Of a DNA stretch of 64,000 bases, positions 43,801 through 52,573 are shown one piece after another; position 1 is the first letter of the stretch, and every line of letters begins with the position of its first letter. The notes under the pieces were generated by a model. That model was given only the letters and a program-made list of their open reading frames with translations, was not told the origin of the DNA and made no database searches. A program made the position numbers and the translations under genes. Origin of the DNA: Bacteroidia bacterium (GTDB lineage: Bacteria > Bacteroidota > Bacteroidia > NS11-12g > UBA9320); NCBI GenBank assembly GCA_017640445.1, contig JAEPQQ010000002.1, positions 1-64,000 on the forward strand, given 5' to 3'.

Positions 43801-45873
43801 GTTATTTGTTTTAGCAAATAAGTTGGAGTCGATTGCTCCTCTCTTGGCGAATAAATTATCATCACCCCATGGTAAACAGTAATTGTAGGGCGCTTCTTTT
43901 ACTGTGGAAAGAGCAGTGTACCCCGCATGCCAGGGACCTTCACACTGGGCTTTGTCCAGAGCATTTTCATAGTGGGATTTGGGTTTTAATGGCATTTTGT
44001 CATTCATCATGGCATAGAGAATCTCCGAATACGTTTTACCATTGAAATTCGACCAATCGTTAAAATCACTATGCGACCATGTGCCGCTTGCGATAGCGAG
44101 GTTATGCATAAGGTTTACGGGAAGTGTTTCTTTGGTTGCTTCTTTTAGTATGGTAGATTGAGGGAACCGATTCCATAGGTCTCTCCAAAAGTCTTTGTGC
44201 TTGACCATTAGTGGTTTCCCAATGACACACAAGGACAACATATCTGCCGAGGGGGCTAACAGCGGACAGTTGCTATTTACCAAGGAGACCATTTGGGCAG
44301 CTTTGTCTGCATTTTCGGAACCGCTAATATGCGGTATTACGGCAGGAGAAACGATCATCAGGAACTCAAGAGCTGCGCCCGCAACCGCCACTCCACCAAC
44401 CGATTGTACCGCCGAAGAAGAGAGAAAGACTTGAGCCCCTCCTACGTAGAAGGTGGCATAGGTAATGCCCGCCCAAATTACATTGGAGCCCCATCTCATT
44501 GCTTGTTTTCCATCGGTCCATTTAGCCATTGGGTCTGGATATGTATGCCCAGTAATTGACTCACCAACTAATTTTAGAGGGTATGCCATAGGAAGAGCGA
44601 CTGCTCCTCTTTTTACTAGATTGCTATTGTTGGTGGGGTTGGTAATGATATAGTTTCCTTCCTTGAAGACGTTATTTTTATCTTTGATTTCATTAATAAT
44701 TGAGTCGATGTTACACGTGTGAAAACTGGAACCGGAAAACCAGGAAGATGCACTGGTGTCTTTCAATTGGAACTGGATAGTGTCTCTGTGAATAACCTGA
44801 ATTCCGGCCAAAAAGAAGGTGTCAGCTATTATTATTGGTGGGTTGAAGAAAACCGTATCGGTTCTTCTATAGGGGTTGGTGAATACACTTTGACATTCCT
44901 CAAGGGCTATTTTGGTCCAATCGTCTTCGTCTGCTAGGCCAAATTTGCTCGTATGGGTTTTGCTCACATGAAGCATAACTCTATGAGTAATGTCCTTGAT
45001 CCATTGATGAATATTTTTCAATGGATAAGTGCTATTTGATGGGCCATCTGGGTCTACCGATAAACCAGGCTCGACCCACTTTAATAAAGCCTTGAACCCC
45101 AATAACATACCATAAACCTGGTCCTGGCTCATTTCATTGGCCCAGTCATTGCTAGGTCCGGCCCAACCTTGCCCTTGTTTATATCCTAGTCGACAATGAC
45201 TTGAAGCACTACCTATGTCTAACCTGAAACTATCAACGTCGTATACTCTGTGAACACCTCCAATTGTATCCACCAGGCTTAATTCGGGTCCATTGTGGTA
45301 GCCTCCATTCACCCAATTAATCTTTTGATGTTCCCACTCCTGACCTCCTCGATTCTGACGTTCATTAAAACCCTTCAGGTAGTCACTCCCTTGGTCGGTA
45401 CGTATGAAGAAACCATTTAAAATTCCAGACTGTCCATAAAACTCCTCGGCCTCCTGATCGAGCCGTTCCATTGCATTAACCGCAAAGTAAATCTCATTCT
45501 TTATCGCTTTAAATTGGTCGGTCTCTGTTTGATTTTTGTTTTTTAGTAACCAGTATTCTGTAGCTAAAACCATCATATAATATCCATGATCAATAACAGC
45601 ATCCCCAAAATTGATACGGTTGTCATATGTGTTTGCATCGGTTACCACCTGCTCCACACCGTTTACGAGTTTGGTAGTGGTGCTCTGACATCCATGAAGT
45701 TTCGTACTGGCCGCAACCTGGCTTTGCCCATTTTTCTCTCCTATTTGGGTGTAAACTTTTTTAAAACGGTCTCTGTAAACCCAATATTTATTTTCTAGTT
45801 CAATTGGGTTTTGACCCATAATTTGCGTAGCGCACGCTAGAATCAGTGTGCAGAAAATTCCTAAGTTTTTCAT
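40870..45873 (-). CDS. Giant secreted beta-helix protein with T9SS type A sorting domain
   Basis: 1667 residues with a signal peptide (MKNLGIFCTLILACATQIMGQ). Residues about 20-450 are mixed helical/polar with no recognised domain. At about 455-520 there is a hydrophobic, Gly/Ala-rich stretch (NVIWAGITYATFYVGGAQVF, VGGVAVAGAALEFLMIVSPAV) that looks membrane-inserting, which is unexpected in secreted cargo. From about 800 to 1250 a right-handed parallel beta-helix is evident (KLIVTSGSTLEIEGLGFLEI, QVIVEEGATLIIHPQAQIIL, GKLVLEPNAVFQP), with later turns carrying names such as ITGSAGTSTVTKSEITVP. A type A tail ends the protein (RMILYPNPARHGFYIKAD ... TPGIYNVLYDSEG). Role unknown; surface adhesin or glycan-binding structure is most plausible. 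Confidence 0.88.
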   Translation of the reverse strand: MKNLGIFCTLILACATQIMGQNPIELENKYWVYRDRFKKVYTQIGEKNGQSQVAASTKLHGCQSTTTKLVNGVEQVVTDANTYDNRINFGDAVIDHGYYMMVLATEYWLLKNKNQTETDQFKAIKNEIYFAVNAMERLDQEAEEFYGQSGILNGFFIRTDQGSDYLKGFNERQNRGGQEWEHQKINWVNGGYHNGPELSLVDTIGGVHRVYDVDSFRLDIGSASSHCRLGYKQGQGWAGPSNDWANEMSQDQVYGMLLGFKALLKWVEPGLSVDPDGPSNSTYPLKNIHQWIKDITHRVMLHVSKTHTSKFGLADEDDWTKIALEECQSVFTNPYRRTDTVFFNPPIIIADTFFLAGIQVIHRDTIQFQLKDTSASSWFSGSSFHTCNIDSIINEIKDKNNVFKEGNYIITNPTNNSNLVKRGAVALPMAYPLKLVGESITGHTYPDPMAKWTDGKQAMRWGSNVIWAGITYATFYVGGAQVFLSSSAVQSVGGVAVAGAALEFLMIVSPAVIPHISGSENADKAAQMVSLVNSNCPLLAPSADMLSLCVIGKPLMVKHKDFWRDLWNRFPQSTILKEATKETLPVNLMHNLAIASGTWSHSDFNDWSNFNGKTYSEILYAMMNDKMPLKPKSHYENALDKAQCEGPWHAGYTALSTVKEAPYNYCLPWGDDNLFAKRGAIDSNLFAKTNNGLDYMLMYNMYRMAEILWWGANDENTYAKRTQCPCKSYPSLQNTNFVRSILEKKDKEDVTVDGRLYPSANAERFVINPVETLASDTIEVFPIYDHYSHFNFRAPNYLLHDATLSGQTWISPPNFTTDTALGWVKVSHDLTVCHSHLKLREWGKLSLSESPHVDFPSKLIVTSGSTLEIEGLGFLEINDNTQVIVEEGATLIIHPQAQIILNGPNAVLHINGKLVLEPNAVFQPTAGPNGFGKVIMENNWGELYVQAKGNNKFVIDAGKVDARSSGYAHSSILKSLGHYHLEARGTYGMHTGWSSHGLDSFIIRNSITFINDGSEITSEAKHTLFSNAFIGGEIHKRSRGVNLYKSQTYMENTTIKYVENGIKYTPINLKKPLILNDVKVQDCFRAVWSQGGAIIANNSSFSYGNYEGDIGLEITGSAGTSTVTKSEITVPVFHNPNSSSWDTSNVVTETGILHFSNNYLVLKETKINDGVIGIQSNDGSIRMQCSRVRSLNTPSEANYGIIKNGGALNLRYGYNLLTDHDFRIVTDRALVSLDKGQNVINKSDDYFLSFINHPKQTLVNSSSYTSGGFVNPSCILATENHWRANSTGTSSPNDFKPFPLYNANLHIVDYNGISTTWHDLGYSPLLNMTQFYNDYNAQNCPRNPIRGNIHTVNHALPDFMMPASSGGAGGINAISLPAMRPTTVNSGHNYGTALVTTIGKFNNDSFVDYGVVLPELKYLSQAVLPDSLFELAYYVYTATQQAYYNSLYDTSLADSVLDLRNQEFGDSMLSYMNTLIEKHDNGEVFWRDLTYELGRDKALVLRSLNRRQDALTVLSNFLTQLSDTLYIRQSNAWSCFIEQEQMVLDSIIPIDSMNFSLCVNEPDFLPHTIQNQSSSIPLSNSKIDRQKRMILYPNPARHGFYIKADHYLKKDGISMFNILGNKVEIPVIMSGEHLLFLDVSNLTPGIYNVLYDSEGQDHRQFKVTILP

Positions 45874-46360
45874 ATTTGATCACATTTAATTTGTTCGGTT
45901 AGCGGTGCTTTCAACAACTTCTCCAAGTCCAAATCTTATCTGAACCGTGCCATTTTTGGTGGAAGGAGGTTTAGTCCGCTGTCCCAAGGTTGTTTGAGGA
46001 TTTCTTTACCACAAATAACAAAGCGAGACAATTCTCGATGTACTTAAATGTATAAAGCGGCATGTTAAATGTACAAGCGTTACCAAATTGGTTGTTGGAA
46101 CGAGATGTATTGCTCAATTCTACGTTGAATACAGAGTCAGACGATATTGGTAATTCCATTTTTGTGAAAAACATTGGGTGGGCATTGGCCTTTGATTTAC
46201 CTTATTATTCATAACCCTGAGCGTCGTATCCCATGTGGAAAGAGGTAACCAGAGAACTCTTTTGGTTTGTCGGACTTACTATACGTTAAGGTGCAGGTTT
46301 TACCTGTCAGCGTTGTATTTGGAAGGAAAGGCTTATATTGTGCCTTGGTCAAATAAAGTT
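45874..46360. other. Divergent intergenic region
   Basis: 487 bases between divergent start codons (45873 and 46361). A 67-codon minus-strand open frame (45971-46174) has no family resemblance or export signal and is not called. The plus frame of the small lipoprotein is open upstream to 46235 but those residues do not look like a signal peptide. No clear promoter or repeat was recognised. Confidence 0.45.
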
Positions 46361-46831
46361 ATGAAACGTAGTTTATTCGCAGTTGGTCTATTGGTTTTGA
46401 TGGTCTTTATCGGGTGTGATGAAGACCCAACAGGTGATCCTGTAGGTGAGGTGACCCACAATGCCATTTTTACCGAGTCTGGTGGAAAAGGAACAGTTTT
46501 AAAAAGCAAAAATGCAAAAGGGGAGCGATATAGTAACCCCGACAGGTTTCTGGTCTTCGCAACCAATGGTGCCTCAAAGTGGGAAGTTTTTGCACTAACA
46601 GAGGAAAGTACGTTTCTGTCTGACGACAATCGCTCATTCACATATATCCCCGATACTACAGACCTTTCGGTGGTCTACTCAGCAAGGCCAGGGAGAGTCA
46701 CCATTACAACTTCGAATTTTAATGCGGACACAACTCAAATGTCGGTTAGAATTGAAGGTACGGCCCATAATTCAAATACAGATTCGGTGAACTTTGTGAG
46801 CGACTTCATTACTGTTCCCGTAAGTAAATAA
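46361..46831 (+). CDS. Small lipoprotein of unknown function
   Basis: About 156 residues from the ATG at 46361 (MKRSLFAVGLLVLMVFIGC), with Cys19 as the lipidation site. The mature part begins with an acidic linker (DEDPTGDPVGEV), then mixed strands (KGTVLKSKNAKGERYSNPDRFLVFATNGASKWEVFAL split over two segments) and a C-terminal polar region with DTTDLSVVYSARPGRVTITTSNF, resembling a small Ig-like or jelly-roll domain. No family is recognised. A strong hairpin follows the stop. Likely anchored in the outer membrane; function not predictable. Confidence 0.72.
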   Translation: MKRSLFAVGLLVLMVFIGCDEDPTGDPVGEVTHNAIFTESGGKGTVLKSKNAKGERYSNPDRFLVFATNGASKWEVFALTEESTFLSDDNRSFTYIPDTTDLSVVYSARPGRVTITTSNFNADTTQMSVRIEGTAHNSNTDSVNFVSDFITVPVSK

Positions 46832-47254
46832 ATAAGTTCGGAACAAGGTTGCCTTGTTCTGAACGTAGTAACCTCCTGCAGAGGTGCAGGTACGGCAAAA
46901 ATAGCTACATATAAAAGTAGTACATCGCGGGTAACCCGTCTCAAGTGTAGGGGCAGTGTCCGCTCAACCCGCAACTTCGTCTTACACCTTAACAGGTGAT
47001 CTTCTGAATTTCCTTTAACCTGTAATGGGGAGGGCTGTCTATTGTCATCCACGTTTCCTGAGGTGAGAATATTTTGGACATAGTAGAGGGATAACAAGTC
47101 ACATATGTTCGCCCATTCAGAGCCACTGGTACCTTGCACGCATGCGTATGTGTTTGGCAAGTAGAGTAGAGTTCAAACCACTGCGACATCAGGTAATGGT
47201 CATTGTGTCATCCAAACGCCAATTCAGAATCAACAATACAACCAACATCTCCCA
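46832..47254. other. Convergent intergenic region
   Basis: 423 bases between convergent stops. It contains the hairpin at 46836-46864 and a second small hairpin (CCTGCA/TGCAGG, 46875-46890). A 141-codon minus-strand open frame that overlaps the lipoprotein gene has no domain or signal and is not called. Confidence 0.5.
46836..46864. terminator. Hairpin after the small lipoprotein gene
   Basis: Arms GTTCGGAACAAGG (46836-46848) and CCTTGTTCTGAAC (46852-46864) pair at 12 of 13 positions with a 3-base loop, 4 bases after the stop codon. There is no T-run, so a terminator role is plausible but not proven. Confidence 0.5.
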
Positions 47255-49561
47255 TTATCTAAGTACGGTTACCGTTCCGGATTGATTTATAATCATCTTA
47301 TTGCTGGTAGTAGCACGTAACAGGTATAAATAGGCACCAGTGGGAACCAACTTGTCCGAATAGGTGCCATCCCATCCATCTTCTGGGTTGCCAGAGGTGA
47401 ATATCATTTCTCCCCATCGGTTGTAGATTGAGAATTGGTATTCAACCACATTGGTAAGGCCAATAGGTTTGAACACTTCGTTGAGTTGATCTCCGTTTAA
47501 ACTTATGGCATTGGGCAAATAACAAATGGTTTTCTCACAAGGAAGTAATTCGAGTGTATCTCGCCCGGTGCAGCCTTTGCTCACGATTTCCACCCAAATA
47601 GAAATTGGGTCATCAGAGGTGTTGGGTTGAACCGCTATTTGTTGAGTGGTCTCACCTGTAGACCAGTGGATTGCCCCGATTTTATTAACGGATAATATCA
47701 GGTTGCCATGGCACAGAGTTGTGTCTTCCCCAAGGTAAACGTTCGGCTCAGGTAGTATATCCACTTCAACCGAGTCGGTGATCCAACAATGAGCATTGTA
47801 CACTTTGATGAAGTATTGCCCTTTTTTGTCAACTTCTATACGCCTGGTTGTGTCTCCCGTACTCCAGGAGTATCTTGTTCCTGGTGAGGTATTTGTGATT
47901 GACAGGATGGTATACTTGCAGGTAACCGTGTCTTGGTGTATGGAGACATTAGGCTTTTCGATTCGCCCAATTTCTATGGTATCTGAGTCCTGACATGCAT
48001 TTGAGTCAGCCACCCAAACAGAGAAGGTGCCGTCCTCGTTGATTGTGATGGACCCGGTGGTGTCGCCCGTATTCCACTTATACCGTTCGAACGAAGTACT
48101 AGTTTTTAACACCCTCAAGAAGTCTCCGCAATAAGTTGTGTCTGGGCCAAGGTATACCTTTTGTTTTGGACCTTCTGAAACATAAACACTGTCTGTAATC
48201 GTGTCGGATTTGGTGTAAGCCACCACTTGAAACCAACCAGTGTCGTGTACGTAAATAGATTGTGTGGTGTCGCCCGTGTTCCAGAGATACGATGCCGACC
48301 GGTTTGATTCAACCGTAATTTGTATCGAGTCACCAATACATTTAACCAACCGTCTCGGAACGTTAATGATCAGGCTGTCGCCAAACCAGAAAGAAGGGTA
48401 ATATGGCGAACCGTATCCCACTCTCTTTGGAGAAAGGTCAATTGAGTGTGGTTTGTAGTCACAGCCCAGGCCTTCACTCTTTGGGTTGTTAATTACGCCA
48501 AGGCTACCGGATAATTTAGAAAACACATAAATTTTTTTGTCTGGGCCAAGTTGCAATCCACAAATACCTTTTCCTGTTCCAATTGCGATTTTTGATGATG
48601 CAACTGCACCTTTGTTCCAGTCAGATAAGTCATATTGGAAAATCGATTGATCTCCGGATGGTTCTTGAAACACGGCATAAAGTTTTTTGGAATCCGATGA
48701 AAATTCAAATGCAGAATTGAAATAGCCGTTTTGATTGCGTGGATAGAGTGCCGCTGGTATAAAGATTTGGTCCGATAGTACGCCGGTTGAGTTGTCAAAT
48801 CGGAACAAAGACATTCCAGTTTCATTGCCTTTTAAGACATGTGGTCGGGCAAAAAAATTTGAGTTCGGAGACGCCTTCATGGCCAGGCTGGCAGGCAGAT
48901 GCGTAACGTCAAGGTTATGAAACACACTATCGGTCACAGCCCCAGTCGGGCTAATTCTGTATGCTCGGTATTGTTGAGGACTTGATTTTCCCCTAAATAT
49001 AAGCCAATAGTCAATGCCTGAACTGTGGGAAGCTACAGCGAAACCTTCATCATTCGTGTTCCAAAACTGTTCATTTATGTTTTTTAAGCCTACAATCTCA
49101 CCTAAACCACCATCACCAGCCATGTCAATAACAACGCAGTCAAAATGCCGTTTGGGCATGGACGTGGCTTCACCACTGATTCCGCGGATCAAATAATAGA
49201 ATCCCTCGTTACCCCTTACAGGGAGAGCAATACAAGATTGAATTGCGCTATAATTATTACGTCCTAAATCTATGTTAATGCCCGCCATCGGTTGGTGTTT
49301 TCTGTTGAATACAGTATCCCCATCCGAGTAAAATAAAAGGCTCCCGTTCTTGTCACAAATGCTGGTTGTTCCTTCCCTGTACTTAGTACCATTGACCATA
49401 TTGGTTACCAGGCTTGGCTTGCCTCCGTGTGTGAAATTCAGGCCAGGGCCAAAGTACCACTTGTCCAATTCATGCTGTGCAGAAACGGGAACAAGGCATA
49501 CAAGGTTCAATAAAGTTGCACATGTGAATGTTAGGATAACTCTGGAGATGGCCCGATTCAT
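47255..49561 (-). CDS. Secreted CHU_C-domain protein with propeller-like N-terminus
   Basis: 768 residues with a signal peptide (about 1-28, ending VPVSAQ). The N-terminal 390 residues match the family of Bacteroidota exported proteins that begin KWYFGPGLNF and contain SICDKNGSLLFYSDGDTVFN, SSDSKKLYAVFQEPSG and GLQLGPDKKIYVFSKL, probably a propeller. Four Ig-like repeats follow, each with a W-N/S-TGDTT core (ASYLWNTGDTTQSI, YKWNTGDTTGSI, YSWSTGDTTRRI, IHWSTGETTQQI). The protein ends in a CHU_C sorting domain (CYLPNAISLNGDQLNEVF ... YNRWGEMIF ... GWDGTYSD). It resembles the 686-residue product at 55308-57368 and is T9SS cargo of unknown role. Confidence 0.92.
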   Translation of the reverse strand: MNRAISRVILTFTCATLLNLVCLVPVSAQHELDKWYFGPGLNFTHGGKPSLVTNMVNGTKYREGTTSICDKNGSLLFYSDGDTVFNRKHQPMAGINIDLGRNNYSAIQSCIALPVRGNEGFYYLIRGISGEATSMPKRHFDCVVIDMAGDGGLGEIVGLKNINEQFWNTNDEGFAVASHSSGIDYWLIFRGKSSPQQYRAYRISPTGAVTDSVFHNLDVTHLPASLAMKASPNSNFFARPHVLKGNETGMSLFRFDNSTGVLSDQIFIPAALYPRNQNGYFNSAFEFSSDSKKLYAVFQEPSGDQSIFQYDLSDWNKGAVASSKIAIGTGKGICGLQLGPDKKIYVFSKLSGSLGVINNPKSEGLGCDYKPHSIDLSPKRVGYGSPYYPSFWFGDSLIINVPRRLVKCIGDSIQITVESNRSASYLWNTGDTTQSIYVHDTGWFQVVAYTKSDTITDSVYVSEGPKQKVYLGPDTTYCGDFLRVLKTSTSFERYKWNTGDTTGSITINEDGTFSVWVADSNACQDSDTIEIGRIEKPNVSIHQDTVTCKYTILSITNTSPGTRYSWSTGDTTRRIEVDKKGQYFIKVYNAHCWITDSVEVDILPEPNVYLGEDTTLCHGNLILSVNKIGAIHWSTGETTQQIAVQPNTSDDPISIWVEIVSKGCTGRDTLELLPCEKTICYLPNAISLNGDQLNEVFKPIGLTNVVEYQFSIYNRWGEMIFTSGNPEDGWDGTYSDKLVPTGAYLYLLRATTSNKMIINQSGTVTVLR

Positions 49562-49741
49562 TTAAAACCAATATTTTGCTGACACCTAATGGTTTGACGA
49601 AAATATCGAATAAATGGTTGGGTATGAACCACACTTACATAAAAGCAGCGTATACCTTCCCCACACCCACGGACTCGCCATAGCGACTTCGAAGTCTGTC
49701 TCATTTATTGATGCCTCGCTTCTATGAAGACGCTAAATGCG

Positions 49742-49774
49742 AAAAAGGGTTTGGCACCAGCCAAACCCTTTTTT
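49742..49774. terminator. Bidirectional Rho-independent terminator
   Basis: A 9-bp GC-containing stem (GGGTTTGGC at 49747-49755, GCCAAACCC at 49760-49768) with a 4-base loop is flanked by an A-run (49742-49746) and a T-run (49769-49774). It lies 75 bases after the stop of the 324-residue protein gene on the minus strand and can terminate in both directions. Confidence 0.9.
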
Positions 49775-49849
49775 CTTAAGGCGCAGTAACATCAAATCGA
49801 ACAACCACAACCTACCTGCGGCTGAGGTGTTCGTTACAGTGAACGTTAT

Positions 49850-50824
49850 TTAGTCAATTTGAGCCTTAAACCACAGGTCTGTGTCGGCTAAAGGGCTATA
49901 GCTTGCCAATACAGGGTCCAAACTGGCGCCACTTCTGACCACAAATGCACCTCCAAAATGATACGGTTTGGCATCAGATGCAGAAAGGTTGAAAATGGTT
50001 CCGGAATTAACAACAAATGCATAGTTCGTCATTTCATTAACGTCAATAGGAGGATCAAAGCTCCGTACATTTTCATCGTGCAGTTTGTATGTAGCATTGT
50101 TGGAAGACGCTATATAGTTCAAACTTGACGTCCTTGAATCAAACTCATATAAATCGATTTTCAGACTGCCACCCTGCAGTAAACTGGGTACTTTGACCGA
50201 AATAGAGGTTAACTGCCCTTCTTTATTCGATGTAAATGTCTGACCAATCCGTTGTCTTCTCTCAACCGGAGTTGTTGCAGCCTGATTCATAGCCAATGAA
50301 GTATTTTCAGTTGTGTTTTCAGGAGTAGGTACTTCGGTGGACACCTTAACGTCAAACCAGAGATCAATGTCCGGCAAAGCCAATGCCTCGTCGTAGGTTA
50401 CATCTTCTTCGCTTGGATTGTCAAGAATATTAAATGCATTACCCTCTGTGTACAGATTTCCTTGAGACGTGTTTACGTCAATCATGTTTGGTGAATTCAC
50501 AACAAAGGCATACTCACTGTTAGCGTCTAGCTGTACAGGACAATAAAAGGTGTTTTCAACCGCATGAAAGTGCCCCACATAAGCTGATGAGCCGAGGTAG
50601 GTAAGTGTCTTGCCTCCCGCTGCAGGTGTATCGCACTTATACAGGTCGATTTTTGTTGTGCCCCCTTGTTTTAGACTTGGAATGTGAATGGTTATTGACT
50701 CAAGTTCTCCTCCTGCCGTTGTTCTAAAAGTCTGACCTACACGAACTTTATTGCGTTCGCTAGAAGCCTGGTGAACCGGTAATTTACTCCCTTCATGGTG
50801 GTTTCTGACATCGTATTTATTCAT
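49850..50824 (-). CDS. Internally duplicated protein without signal peptide
   Basis: 324 residues consisting of two related halves of about 140 residues. Each has the sequence R-x-R/G-x-x-GQTF-T-x-x-x-G-x-L-x-S-I-x-V/I-x-x-PSL-x-QGG-x-x-KIDLY, followed by an S-S/Y-x strand, NEM/SEYAFVVNS, and a D-x-DLWF ending (GQTFRTTAGGELESITIHIP with IDLWFDVKV; GQTFTSNKEGQLTSISVKVP with TDLWFKAQI). The pattern suggests two beta-sandwich or jelly-roll domains, perhaps carbohydrate-binding. There is no signal peptide, unlike most beta-rich neighbours. I do not recognise the family. A terminator lies downstream. Confidence 0.78.
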   Translation of the reverse strand: MNKYDVRNHHEGSKLPVHQASSERNKVRVGQTFRTTAGGELESITIHIPSLKQGGTTKIDLYKCDTPAAGGKTLTYLGSSAYVGHFHAVENTFYCPVQLDANSEYAFVVNSPNMIDVNTSQGNLYTEGNAFNILDNPSEEDVTYDEALALPDIDLWFDVKVSTEVPTPENTTENTSLAMNQAATTPVERRQRIGQTFTSNKEGQLTSISVKVPSLLQGGSLKIDLYEFDSRTSSLNYIASSNNATYKLHDENVRSFDPPIDVNEMTNYAFVVNSGTIFNLSASDAKPYHFGGAFVVRSGASLDPVLASYSPLADTDLWFKAQID

Positions 50825-50978
50825 TGTTTTTATTTCAAATAAACACGAAAACCACTAAAGTATCTTTATTAACGAACGTATAATGAGTTATTGTGAATCT
50901 CTGTATTAACTTCGTTCACGCTACATCGGCGGTCAGGCAAAGGAACTACACAGGAAGTGCGTAACACAGCAAAAAAAT

Positions 50979-51785
50979 ATGGAGAAAAAAGTTATTAATA
51001 ACCGAATAGTCGGGAAAGACCTGATCCGGTATTTTATCCTGATTTTTTGGTCTTTATTTTGGTTTTTGAACGTTGTCGACAAATTGATTGGAGGGGCTCA
51101 TTTCTTGTTTGTCGGCAGAGACAGATTTGCGCAACTTCACCGTTTTTTTGACTCCCTTGGTCTTGGTAGTCCTAACGTTGCAAATGCGGCGTTAATCCTA
51201 ACAGCAGCATTAGAGACATTTGCTTTGATCTTTTTTGTGGGGGCACTGATTCATTTTGTAAGGAAAAACCTTGAATCTTCCAGTTCCTGGTTTTTTGTAG
51301 GTATTGCTTTAACACTTACCACTTACATTTATTTCTCCATTGGTGACCAGGTTTTTGGCGACCATTTTGAGCTGTTAGAACATGCGCTGTTTTGGTTTAT
51401 TGCATTGTTATCCTGGATTATTTTTATCCATATAGATAAGATTCAGTCGTTTGAAAGTTTCTCAATAGGTAAGAGGCAGTTTTTAGTCTCCACCGTATGG
51501 GTTGTAGCCATTGGTTCTGCTACCACCTTTGCAGTTTTTAGACATAACGAAACTTCTTTTATAGAACGAACACAAGCAGTTGAAGCCGAAAAAATTACGG
51601 GGAATAAATACAAAATCGAGTTCCCCTTTCTTGCAGGTAGCACCGCATTTGAAAATTCAATTGAAAAGTTTAAAGAGGACAATCCGAATTTAAACATAAG
51701 CTACATTTATACGGCGCCAAAACCCCTTCGGCTTGGGCAATCGGATGGACTGATTATTTACATACAAACGGAAGATGCCAGATGA
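50979..51785 (+). CDS. DoxX-like membrane protein with soluble C-terminal domain (copy 1)
   Basis: 268 residues. Five hydrophobic segments are seen (ILIFWSLFWFLNVVDKLIGG, LILTAALETFALIFFVGALIHFV, WFFVGIALTLTTYIYFSIGD, EHALFWFIALLSWIIFIHI, STVWVVAIGSATTFAVF), followed by a soluble tail of about 70 residues (YKIEFPFLAGSTAFENSIEKFKEDNPNL ... YIYTAPKPLRLG). The overall look is DoxX/DUF-like membrane protein, but no family is certain. It is paralogous to the next gene, and the conserved core IGDQVFGD-x-F-x-LLEH-x-x-FW is shared. The stop overlaps the start of copy 2 (ATGA), so they are translationally coupled. Confidence 0.8.
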   Translation: MEKKVINNRIVGKDLIRYFILIFWSLFWFLNVVDKLIGGAHFLFVGRDRFAQLHRFFDSLGLGSPNVANAALILTAALETFALIFFVGALIHFVRKNLESSSSWFFVGIALTLTTYIYFSIGDQVFGDHFELLEHALFWFIALLSWIIFIHIDKIQSFESFSIGKRQFLVSTVWVVAIGSATTFAVFRHNETSFIERTQAVEAEKITGNKYKIEFPFLAGSTAFENSIEKFKEDNPNLNISYIYTAPKPLRLGQSDGLIIYIQTEDAR

Positions 51786-52573
51786 AAGAAAAAAGACTCA
51801 TAAAATACTTTGTTCTCGTTTATTGGACCTTTTTCGCGCTAACAACAGTCGTCGACAAAATTATCCCAGACGTATACCCATTCTGGGTGGGTGCTGATTT
51901 TTATACGTTGTTTATTAAGTTATTCGCCTCGTTGGGGCTTAAAGATCCCGTTTTTGCAACCATAGCGTTGGCAGGAGTTTCTCTCATAGAAATCACAGCT
52001 TTTGTTTGTTATTCATTTTCCTTAGTCAATCTGTTGAATGGCAAAGACCATCGTTCGGAACAGTGGTTTTATAGAGGCATTTCATTCTCCATACTATTGT
52101 TCAGCTTATTCACTATTGGAGACCAGGTGTTCGGCGATCGGTTTACACTTCTCGAACACAGTATTTTTTGGATCATACTAATCGTTTCCTGGGCTGTGTT
52201 CAAGTACAATTCACTTTCAGGCGATAGAACGATAAACTTGACATTATCGAAGGACATTAAAATTGGCCTTCTTGCTGGTACAGTTCTTACACTGGTTACC
52301 TCCTATTCGATCATTGACTTTTCAAAAAGTACGTACTACCGTAAAGCGGAACCTGTACAAGGTGAAGAAGTTGTTCAGGGCGTTTACAAGTTTGATTTTC
52401 CTTTTTTGGGCGATAAGCGAACCTTGGAAAATACGATTAAGGCATTTGAGAAAGGACATCCTGAGCTTAAGATAAATTACATCTATACAGGTCCGGACGA
52501 GTTGAACACAAAGAAGAAGACGCATATGTTACTTTATGTGTTTACCGAAACAAAGGAAAGCCCGAACCGCTGA
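51782..52573 (+). CDS. DoxX-like membrane protein with soluble C-terminal domain (copy 2)
   Basis: 263 residues, clearly a tandem paralog of copy 1: LIKYFVLVYWTFFALTTVVDKII, the same IGDQVFGDRFTLLEHSIFW motif in the third membrane segment, and a C-terminal soluble part YKFDFPFLGDKRTLENTIKAFEKGHPELKINYIYTGPDEL that aligns with YKIEFPFLAGSTAFENSIEKFKEDNPNL in copy 1. The shared F-P-F-L and Y-I-Y-T phrases suggest a folded extramembrane domain of unknown binding role. The two proteins may form a heterodimeric membrane complex. An imperfect terminator hairpin follows at 52574-52607. Confidence 0.8.
   Translation: MKEKRLIKYFVLVYWTFFALTTVVDKIIPDVYPFWVGADFYTLFIKLFASLGLKDPVFATIALAGVSLIEITAFVCYSFSLVNLLNGKDHRSEQWFYRGISFSILLFSLFTIGDQVFGDRFTLLEHSIFWIILIVSWAVFKYNSLSGDRTINLTLSKDIKIGLLAGTVLTLVTSYSIIDFSKSTYYRKAEPVQGEEVVQGVYKFDFPFLGDKRTLENTIKAFEKGHPELKINYIYTGPDELNTKKKTHMLLYVFTETKESPNR

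Noticed and set aside
45971..46174. 67-codon open frame in the divergent gap
   Set aside because: No export signal, domain or leader pattern; the frame is too short to trust.
46735..47160. 141-codon open frame on the minus strand
   Set aside because: It overlaps the 3' end of the lipoprotein gene and a hairpin, and its translation is Arg/Leu-rich with no recognisable domain.
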